Below are positions 23,136 through 29,400 of a stretch of DNA of 29,400 nucleotides, piece after piece (the first letter of the stretch is position 1; each line of letters begins with the position of its first letter). The DNA is from Actinomycetes bacterium (lineage in GTDB: Bacteria > Actinomycetota > Acidimicrobiia > Acidimicrobiales > JAJYPT01): positions 1-29,400 of the forward strand of contig JAJYPT010000006.1 in the NCBI GenBank assembly GCA_021795135.1, given 5' to 3'. The notes below the pieces were generated by a model. That model worked only from the letters and a program-made list of their open reading frames with translations, was not told the origin of the DNA and searched no databases. The translations under genes were made by a program, and so were the position numbers.

Positions 23136-25585
23136 CTAATTTCTTCACTATTATAAATTGGAGCAACTGAAGCTACCACTTGACCTTCATCTAAATTCAT
23201 TACTCGAACTCCAGACGCATCTCTTCCTTGAGATGATATTTGCAAAACTGGCACTCTAATTGTAACTCCTGTAGAAGATATCATCACCACTTCATCTTCT
23301 GTTCCTACCATAAAAGCTGATACCACCTCACCTTTAGTACTACTAAGACGAATACCTCTTACACCTTGCCCACCTCTTGCTTGAGTATTGAAACGATGCA
23401 GCTTCGTCCTTTTTCCATAACCCAAAGAAGTAATAATAGTCAGATCCGCTTCGTTTCTTGCTACATCAAAAGAAACAACTTCATCAAATTCTTTTAGTTT
23501 CATACCTCGAACACCCGAAGCATCTCTTCCCATTGGTCTAACTTCTGCTTCAGAAAACCTTATTACCATACCTTTTTTAGATACCATAAATATTTCATCA
23601 GAACCATTTGTTTGTATAACCTTAACGAGTTCGTCTGATTCTTTGAGGTTAATAGCAATAAAGCCATCTTTTCTTGTTTTATCATATTCTGATAAAGGTG
23701 TCTTTTTGACTAATCCTTGTTTGGTAGCAAAAACTAAAAATTTATCTTCTTGATATTCACGGGTTCCTATTACTGCTTGAATGGATTCACCCGGAGTTAG
23801 AGGTAAGAGATTAATAATAGCTGTTCCCCTGGCTGAACGTTCTCTTACTGGTACCTCATGAGCTTTTAATCTAAATACTCTTCCTTTATTTGAAAAAAAT
23901 AAAAGATAAGAATGAGAAGTTGTATGTATAATTTGAGTTACAAGATCTTCTTCTTTAACTTTAGCTCCTTGTATACCTCTCCCACCTCTTGCTTGAGTTT
24001 TGAAAGTTCCAACCAACATTGTTTTTACATAACCTGACTTAGTCATAGTAAAAACTAGGTCTTCATCTTCTATTAAATCTTCTGTTACAAGTTCACCTGA
24101 ATATTGGATAATTTCAGCTTTACGGGGAGTGGCAAACTTTTTCTTTACTTCTTCTAAATCATCTTTTATAACTTGTCTCAAAAGTGTTGGATTATTTAGT
24201 ATTTCTTCCAATCCCGTAATGGTTTTCAATAAAGCTGTTAGCTCATTTTCTAATTCGGTTCTTCCCAAACGAGTTAAACGACCCAATGTCATATCTAGAA
24301 TATGATTAGCTTGTATTTCAGAAAAATCAAATGGGTTGTTCATCAATCCTTCACGAGCATCTGCACGATCTCTAGAAGAACGAATTAAAGTAATAATTTG
24401 ATCTATTAAATCTAAAGCCTTAACAAGACCTTCGATTATATGAGCTCTATTTTTAGCTTTTAATAACCTATTCTCAGATCTCCTTGTTATTACTATAATT
24501 TGATGATCTATATAAGCTGTTAAAGCCTGGGAAAGATTTAATGTACGAGGAATTCCGTCTACTAAAGCAACAATATTTACCCCAAAACTAGTTTGCAAAG
24601 GGGTCATTTTGTAGAGATTATTTAAAATTACATTTGCTGAGAAATCTTTTTTTAAATCTATAACTAGCTTTGTTTTACCTTTGGCTGACTCATCGTTTAC
24701 GTCTCTAATACCTTCTAAATCATGATTTCTAACTAATTCTTCAATTTTTGTAGCTATAGAAGAAATACTCGTTTGATAAGGTATTTCAGAAACTACTATC
24801 CTTTGACCTCTTTTTGTCTCTTCAATTTCTGCTCTAGCGCGTATACGTACTGATCCTCTTCCTGTTTGATAGGCATCTACAATACCTGATCTACCTAAAA
24901 TAAATCCTCCTGTAGGAAAATCAGGACCTTTGACAAAAGAAGATAACTCTTCATAAGAAGCTTCGGGATGATCAATTAAATATATTGTTGCATCTATAAC
25001 TTCTCCAAGATTGTGGGGAGGTATGTTTGTTGCCATACCAACAGCTATTCCTTGACTTCCATTAACTAATAAATTAGGAAACCGAGCAGGTAATACTACT
25101 GGTTCTTGTACTTCTCCCGAATAATTATCTACAAAATCTACAGTATCTTCATCTAAGCCCTCTAACATTTTAAGAGCTAGAGGATCTAGACGACACTCGG
25201 TATATCGTTCAGCAGCAGGGGGATCGTCTGGGGAACCAAAATTACCATGGCCATCAATAAGAGGATGTCTTAAGCTAAAACTTTGGGCCATTCTAGCTAA
25301 AGCATCGTAAATAGCTTGATTGCCATGAGGATGAAACCTACCCATAACATCACCGGTTATTCTTGCACATTTCATATGAGGTCTATCTGGACGCACACCA
25401 AGATCGTGCATTCCAAATAGAATCCTTCTATGAACTGGCTTTAGTCCATCTCTAGCATCTGGCAATGCTCTTGAGACTATTACCGACATAGCATAATCCA
25501 AGAAAGATTTTTCCATTTCTTCTTGAATTTCTATGGGTTCTATGGTGCCCATAGTGATTTCACTTCCATCACCTATATGGGTCAC
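23132..25585 (-). CDS. gyrA: DNA gyrase subunit A
   Basis: 817 residues, complete. GyrA breaks and rejoins DNA in the A2B2 complex that introduces negative supercoils. The catalytic Tyr128 lies in AERYTECRL. The quinolone region reads GRFHPHGNQAIYDALARM: Asn89 and Gln90 take the places of E. coli Asp82 and Ser83, while the acidic Asp94 (E. coli Asp87) is kept. The GyrA-box is QARGGRG at 531-537, in the six-bladed C-terminal DNA-wrapping domain, so it is a gyrase and not topoisomerase IV. The GTG start at 25585 has GAGGTGG 5 bases upstream; an internal ATG at codon 12 has no such site. It is 36 bp after gyrB and overlaps the DUF3566 gene. Confidence 0.98.
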   Translation of the reverse strand: MTHIGDGSEITMGTIEPIEIQEEMEKSFLDYAMSVIVSRALPDARDGLKPVHRRILFGMHDLGVRPDRPHMKCARITGDVMGRFHPHGNQAIYDALARMAQSFSLRHPLIDGHGNFGSPDDPPAAERYTECRLDPLALKMLEGLDEDTVDFVDNYSGEVQEPVVLPARFPNLLVNGSQGIAVGMATNIPPHNLGEVIDATIYLIDHPEASYEELSSFVKGPDFPTGGFILGRSGIVDAYQTGRGSVRIRARAEIEETKRGQRIVVSEIPYQTSISSIATKIEELVRNHDLEGIRDVNDESAKGKTKLVIDLKKDFSANVILNNLYKMTPLQTSFGVNIVALVDGIPRTLNLSQALTAYIDHQIIVITRRSENRLLKAKNRAHIIEGLVKALDLIDQIITLIRSSRDRADAREGLMNNPFDFSEIQANHILDMTLGRLTRLGRTELENELTALLKTITGLEEILNNPTLLRQVIKDDLEEVKKKFATPRKAEIIQYSGELVTEDLIEDEDLVFTMTKSGYVKTMLVGTFKTQARGGRGIQGAKVKEEDLVTQIIHTTSHSYLLFFSNKGRVFRLKAHEVPVRERSARGTAIINLLPLTPGESIQAVIGTREYQEDKFLVFATKQGLVKKTPLSEYDKTRKDGFIAINLKESDELVKVIQTNGSDEIFMVSKKGMVIRFSEAEVRPMGRDASGVRGMKLKEFDEVVSFDVARNEADLTIITSLGYGKRTKLHRFNTQARGGQGVRGIRLSSTKGEVVSAFMVGTEDEVVMISSTGVTIRVPVLQISSQGRDASGVRVMNLDEGQVVASVAPIYNSEEIS

Positions 25586-25621
25586 TAAACCACCTCTTTT
25601 TTCTGTAAATATTTAATAAAG

Positions 25622-27529
25622 TTATATGTCTAAAAATCTTACATCTTGAGCATTTGTTTGAATAAAATGTCGCCTTTGTTCTACGTCGTCGCCCATAAGA
25701 ATAGAAAAAACTTCGTCAGCAACTGCAGCTTGTTCTACTGAGACTTGTAAAAGAGTTCTTTTAGAAGCATCCATTGTGGTATCTCCTAACTCTTCAAAGT
25801 CCATTTCTCCTAATCCTTTAAGTCTTTGAAATTCTAGTTTTTTGGAAGTACTTTTAGAAACAAATCTATCTTTTTCAAGGTCATCTTTTAGATATATTTT
25901 TTCTTTTCCAACAATTGTTGAATACAAAGGGGGTTGAGCAATATAAACATTTCCTGCTTCAACCATTTCTTTCATTTGCCTAAAGAAAAAAGTCAAAAGA
26001 AGGGTTCTAATGTGACTTCCATCAACATCAGCATCGCAAAGTAAAATTATTTTATTATATCTAAGTTTTGAAATATCAAATTCTTCGCCTAGTCCTCCAC
26101 CTATAGCTGCTATCAAAGCTTGTATTTCTGTATTTTTCAACATTTTGTCAGCTCTAGCACGCTCGACGTTGAGAATTTTTCCTCGAATTGGTAAAATAGC
26201 TTGATTTTCTGGATTTCTAGCTTGAACAGCAGATCCTCCTGCTGAATCCCCTTCGACTATAAATAACTCTGTATGTCTATTATCCCTAGATGAACAATCG
26301 CGCAATTTTCCAGGTAATCCAGCTCCTTCTAGGGCTGATTTTCGTCTGATTAACTCTCTTGCTTGTCTAGCGGCTGTGCGAGCTCTAGCGGCTTGAATAG
26401 CTTTTTGTACAATTTGACGTGCTTCTGATGGGTGTTCTTCTAACCAATCAAATAGTTTTTCATTAGTGGCTTTTTCAACCAAAGATCTAATAGAAACATT
26501 TCCTAGTTTTCCTTTTGTTTGACCTTCAAATTGGGGATCTTGAAGTCGAACTGAAATTATTGCTGTTAAACCTTCTCTTATGTCTTCTCCGGTTAAATTG
26601 TCATCTTTTTCTTTTAAAAAGTTTTTTGCTCGAGAATATTTATTTACTAGATTGGTTAGGGATTTTTTAAATCCCTCTTCATGCATTCCACCTAAAGCTG
26701 TTTCTATACCATTTGCAAAACTATGAATTCCCTCATAAAAACCAGTATTCCATTGAAAAGCAACTTCTACTTCTTGTGTTTCTTCTGACTGAGAAAAATA
26801 CCCTACATTTTTAAACAAGGATTCTTTAGAAGAATTTAAATGTTTTACATAGTCAATAATTCCGCCATCATATTTAAAAACCTGTTTATTGGGATTTTTA
26901 TCTCTTTGATCTTCGAAAGTAATTTCCAAACCCCTATTTAAAAAAGCATAAGTTTGAATTCTTTCTAAAATAGTTTGAGCTCGGAATTCAATTTCTTCAA
27001 AAACAGTAGGGTCGGGAGAAAAAGTAACTATAGTACCAGTGGCCTTTTTAGGAGAATTTCCTATTATTTTCAAGGGTCCAGTTGGTTTTCCACCATCTCT
27101 AAACTCCAATAGATGATGTTTTCCATCTCTATAAATTTCAAGTGTTAATTTAGACGAAAGAGCATTTACAACCGATACTCCTACTCCGTGTAAACCTCCT
27201 GAAACTTTATAGCCATTACCTCCAAATTTACCTCCGGCATGTAAAACTGTTAAAACAACTTCGGCCGCTGATTTATTTTTATATTGAGGGTGAGGATCAA
27301 CTGGTATTCCTCTTCCATTATCTTCAACCCTGCAGCTATTATCAGGTAATAAAGTGACTTTTATAGCTGTACAAAAACCTGCCATAGCTTCATCAACTGC
27401 ATTGTCTACTACTTCCCATACCAAATGATGAAGGCCGGTAATTCCAGTAGATCCAATATACATACCAGGTCTTTTACGAACAGGTTCCAAACCTTCAAGA
27501 ATAGTAATATCTTTTGCTGCGTAAGACAC
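25622..27529 (-). CDS. gyrB: DNA gyrase subunit B
   Basis: 635 residues, complete, without the extra domain of enterobacterial GyrB. The GHKL ATPase domain opens with VRKRPGMYIGST, then EVVDNAVDEA, VEDNGRGIPV and the GGLHGVGVSVVNALS ATP-lid region. The TOPRIM domain has EGDSAGGSA near residue 424 and DADVDGSHIRTLLL. The C-terminal QRLKGLGEMDFEEL contacts GyrA. GyrB powers supercoiling by ATP hydrolysis and is the target of aminocoumarins. The GTG start at 27529 has AAAGG 8 bases upstream. A 110-bp gap from dciA holds an extended -10 promoter and an inverted repeat, so gyrB-gyrA can be transcribed separately from recF-dciA. Confidence 0.98.
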   Translation of the reverse strand: MSYAAKDITILEGLEPVRKRPGMYIGSTGITGLHHLVWEVVDNAVDEAMAGFCTAIKVTLLPDNSCRVEDNGRGIPVDPHPQYKNKSAAEVVLTVLHAGGKFGGNGYKVSGGLHGVGVSVVNALSSKLTLEIYRDGKHHLLEFRDGGKPTGPLKIIGNSPKKATGTIVTFSPDPTVFEEIEFRAQTILERIQTYAFLNRGLEITFEDQRDKNPNKQVFKYDGGIIDYVKHLNSSKESLFKNVGYFSQSEETQEVEVAFQWNTGFYEGIHSFANGIETALGGMHEEGFKKSLTNLVNKYSRAKNFLKEKDDNLTGEDIREGLTAIISVRLQDPQFEGQTKGKLGNVSIRSLVEKATNEKLFDWLEEHPSEARQIVQKAIQAARARTAARQARELIRRKSALEGAGLPGKLRDCSSRDNRHTELFIVEGDSAGGSAVQARNPENQAILPIRGKILNVERARADKMLKNTEIQALIAAIGGGLGEEFDISKLRYNKIILLCDADVDGSHIRTLLLTFFFRQMKEMVEAGNVYIAQPPLYSTIVGKEKIYLKDDLEKDRFVSKSTSKKLEFQRLKGLGEMDFEELGDTTMDASKRTLLQVSVEQAAVADEVFSILMGDDVEQRRHFIQTNAQDVRFLDI

Positions 27530-27597
27530 TATAGCCTTTCTTTAGTCACTCTTAAATAAGAATAAGTTTTATCGTGACAATAAAAACAATTACATAA

Positions 27598-27606
27598 ATT
27601 ATACCA
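27598..27606 (-). promoter_or_regulatory. Extended -10 promoter of gyrB
   Basis: On the minus strand the sequence reads TGGTATAAT, a perfect -10 hexamer with the TGn extension, about 70 bases upstream of the gyrB GTG. The -35 region is weak (AACAAT-like), as is usual for extended -10 promoters. The inverted repeat at 27609-27645 covers the -35 and spacer. Confidence 0.6.
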
Positions 27607-27608
27607 TG

Positions 27609-27645
27609 TCATAGCTATAATTGTTATTTATATTTATAGCTATGA
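27609..27645. promoter_or_regulatory. 12-bp inverted repeat over the gyrB promoter and dciA stop
   Basis: TCATAGCTATAA (27609-27620) and TTATAGCTATGA (27634-27645) are perfect inverted copies 13 bases apart. The left copy abuts the extended -10 of gyrB and the right copy covers the dciA stop codon. No T-tract follows on the minus strand, so a terminator is unlikely; an operator is possible. Each half also contains the 6-bp palindrome TAGCTA. Confidence 0.45.
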
Positions 27646-27954
27646 ATTAAATTTTTTATTATTTACAACTTTTATATTTTTTACTTTTATTTCGGGATAT
27701 TGATCTCTTATTTTTTCTACAATATTTGACTCTAAATACTTAATTTGTTTTATTAAAAAAGAATGATCTACTTCTATATACATAGTAGATTTTTTTATAG
27801 AAATTAACCTAGTATGCATATAAATATCTCTGCCAATTATAGAAGGCCAATTATCTTGAACTTTGTTTATTAGATTAGAATCAGGAAGCCCAAATATAGA
27901 AGATATTTTAGATAAAGAATATTTGATTCTTATCGGGTCTTCGTTTGATTCCAT
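27640..27954 (-). CDS. dciA: DciA family (DUF721) helicase loader
   Basis: 104 residues. The DUF721 core runs from LSKISSIFGLPDSNLINKVQ through NWPSIIGRDIYMHTRLISI (W-x2-I-x-G motif) and YIEVDHSFLIKQIKYLESN. DciA loads the replicative helicase DnaB in bacteria without DnaC/DnaI. It lies between recF and gyrB, as Rv0004 does in M. tuberculosis. The ATG at 27954 begins 3 bases after the recF stop, with AGGGAA upstream, indicating coupling. It is shorter than the mycobacterial protein, lacking much of the N-terminal extension. Confidence 0.88.
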   Translation of the reverse strand: MESNEDPIRIKYSLSKISSIFGLPDSNLINKVQDNWPSIIGRDIYMHTRLISIKKSTMYIEVDHSFLIKQIKYLESNIVEKIRDQYPEIKVKNIKVVNNKKFNS

Positions 27955-27957
27955 TTA

Positions 27958-29028
27958 TCAATTCCCTATAATATTTAAATTTATAATAGGAACTTCTGAG
28001 AAAATATTAGAAGGTATCTGAGCTGCTGTAATTATTGTTTGAGAAGAAGGTAAATTTTCTAATAATTTTTTACTTCTTATCTCATCTAGTTCCGAAAAAA
28101 CATCATCTAATAAAAGTAATGGGGATAAAGAAAGTTGCTTCTTAATTACCTTATGAGAAGCTAACTTTAAAGAAATAGCTATAATTCTTTGTTGCCCTTG
28201 AGAGACTTGATCTCGAGAAAACAAATTGTTTATTTTAATAGATAAATCATCTCTATGAGGACCTACCGATGTGATTCCTTTTAGTAGATCTTCTTTTTGG
28301 GTTTTTTGAAGGGCATCTATCAGCCTTCCTTCCCAAGATGAAATATATTCTATTTGTAATTTTTTTTCATTAAAAGAAAGTTGATAAAATGATTTTTCTA
28401 ATTCAGGTTGAAGTATTGTTAAAACTTCTTTTCTAGTTTTAACAATAAGCTCCCCTACCTCGGATAATTTTTGATTCCATATGTCTAAAGTATCTAATTC
28501 TTCCTTACCTGATTTATAAGAAATTGTTTTTAGTAATTTAGATCTATGTTTGAGTATTTTTTCTAATTCAAGTTTAACTGGGATCATTTTAGGATATAAA
28601 TCAATCATTAAATCATCTAAAAAATTTCTTCTATAAGAAGGACCATTTTTTACTATCTCGATATCAGAATTAGAAAAAACTATTGTCTTAAAATAGTTTC
28701 TGATTTCTTTATTTCTTATTATTTTTTGTTTATTTATTAAAGTTTTATCTCTACCTAATAAAGAAATTTCTGATTCTATTAATAACTCTCTTTCTCCATT
28801 AGTAATTTCCGCCCTTATAAAAGATACTTTTGATCCATTCTTAATAAGAGACTCCCTAGAAGAAAATCTAAAAGAATTCAGGTTAGATATATAATATATT
28901 GCTTCTATTAAATTAGTTTTTCCTTTACCATTTTCTCCTGTTACAAGAGTTACATTAGAAGAAAAATTATCTATTTTAAAATTAGAATAACTTCTAAAAT
29001 CTTTTAACCAAATTCTTTTTAAAATCAC
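27958..29028 (-). CDS. recF: RecF, recombination/replication-repair ATPase
   Basis: 356 residues. The N-terminus LKRIWLKDFRSYSNFKI is typical of RecF, the Walker A is GENGKGKT at 31-38, the SMC-type signature is VSQGQQRIIAISLKLA, and Walker B is LLLLDDVFSELD near residue 305. RecF with RecO and RecR loads RecA at gaps in damaged DNA. The start is the GTG at 29028, where the family alignment begins; there is no clear Shine-Dalgarno sequence. It lies 12 bp after dnaN, and dciA follows after 3 bp. Confidence 0.96.
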   Translation of the reverse strand: MILKRIWLKDFRSYSNFKIDNFSSNVTLVTGENGKGKTNLIEAIYYISNLNSFRFSSRESLIKNGSKVSFIRAEITNGERELLIESEISLLGRDKTLINKQKIIRNKEIRNYFKTIVFSNSDIEIVKNGPSYRRNFLDDLMIDLYPKMIPVKLELEKILKHRSKLLKTISYKSGKEELDTLDIWNQKLSEVGELIVKTRKEVLTILQPELEKSFYQLSFNEKKLQIEYISSWEGRLIDALQKTQKEDLLKGITSVGPHRDDLSIKINNLFSRDQVSQGQQRIIAISLKLASHKVIKKQLSLSPLLLLDDVFSELDEIRSKKLLENLPSSQTIITAAQIPSNIFSEVPIINLNIIGN

Positions 29029-29040
29029 TTTATATTTTAT

Positions 29041-29400
29041 TTAATTTATTCTGATAGGCATTAATAAATAAATAAATTTTTCATCACTGTTATCAGGCTT
29101 TAAAGTTACTGGTTTTAATGTATTTAAAGCCTCAATGATAATATTTTTAGATTTAGTAGCTTCTGTTCCTTCTATTAAATAATTAGGATTAAATGCTATT
29201 GTCATTTCTTCCCCAGAATATTCTGCTGGAACTGTTTCACTGGCTCTTCCAACTTCATGAGTTATAACACTTAGTTCCACACTATTTTCACTAAGAGTCA
29301 ACCTAATAGGAGAAGTAGTGTCTTGAACTAGTAATTTAACTCTTTTGAGAGCTTCAAGAAAAGGGATTCTTTCTATATTTAATTTATTAGGATATCCAGA
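29041..29400 (-). CDS. dnaN: DNA polymerase III beta sliding clamp, C-terminal part
   Basis: The last 119 residues of DnaN are in the window; the frame is open to the right edge, upstream of the internal TTG at 29301, so the gene is cut by the window and not short. Family marks are SGYPNKLNIERIPFLEALKR, a Val-Ser-Leu-rich strand set, MTIAFNPNYL and the C-terminal FIYLLMPIRI, which belongs to the peptide-binding pocket of the clamp. The clamp tethers polymerase to DNA. Its presence with recF indicates that dnaA and oriC lie just beyond the right edge. Confidence 0.97.
   Translation of the reverse strand, partial: SGYPNKLNIERIPFLEALKRVKLLVQDTTSPIRLTLSENSVELSVITHEVGRASETVPAEYSGEEMTIAFNPNYLIEGTEATKSKNIIIEALNTLKPVTLKPDNSDEKFIYLLMPIRIN

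Noticed and set aside
27609..27645. Terminator of the recF-dciA transcript
   Set aside because: The stem is A-T rich, has a 13-nt loop and is not followed by a T-tract on the minus strand; it overlaps a promoter instead.

Overview
This window comes from a low-G+C (by eye roughly one third G+C) member of the Actinobacteria/Actinomycetota. It lies on one flank of the replication origin. Read from the right edge leftwards on the minus strand, it carries dnaN (C-terminal part), recF, dciA, gyrB, gyrA, a DUF3566 membrane protein, tRNA-Ile(GAU) and tRNA-Ala(UGC). Further left come trpG/pabA (minus) and, on the plus strand, fhaA-fhaB-pstP-pbpA-pknB, with tRNA-Leu(CAG) divergent from fhaA. This order and orientation match the region around the origin of Mycobacterium tuberculosis (dnaN to fhaA/leuT). 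The low G+C, tight packing and several overlapping genes suggest a streamlined lineage, plausibly a marine or freshwater Acidimicrobiia-type actinobacterium such as the 'Candidatus Actinomarina' group. That placement is inference; a 16S or marker-gene tree would decide it.

Region 1-3850: the start of a quinone oxidoreductase-like gene, a strong terminator, a membrane-anchored BON-domain protein, a classical short-chain dehydrogenase, two coupled DUF3147-like membrane proteins, a GT9 glycosyltransferase, and tRNA-Ser(UGA), whose last base is also the first base of the GT9 start codon. Region 3851-4334 has no gene. Region 4335-8440: larB-larC (nickel-pincer cofactor synthesis), a two-CBS protein, a PilZ protein with its c-di-GMP motifs intact, a PP2C-like protein lacking part of its metal site, and tRNA-Leu.

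Region 8536-14449 is the cell-wall growth and signalling operon. The PASTA kinase PknB phosphorylates targets read by the FHA proteins, PstP reverses this, and PbpA crosslinks peptidoglycan. RodA and PknA, present in the mycobacterial version, are missing from this operon. Region 14494-18202: trpG/pabA, an acyl-ACP desaturase-like diiron protein behind a 36-bp near-perfect palindrome, a divergent membrane-anchored kinase (possible pseudokinase) and bluB (lower ligand of vitamin B12).

Region 18174-22553 is a minus-strand envelope-glycosylation operon: sugar-nucleotide epimerase, DPM1/CsbB-like GT2 and a YfhO-like multi-pass protein. The GT2 reading frame has no ATG, GTG or TTG at its proper start and seems to begin at AUA. 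Region 22575-29400 holds the tRNAs and the replication/gyrase block.

I see no CRISPR array, insertion sequence or prophage. The most notable observations are the non-canonical GT2 start, the shared base between tRNA-Ser and the GT9 start codon, the desaturase palindrome, the two apparently degenerate signalling enzymes, and hairpins embedded in the coding ends of convergent genes.
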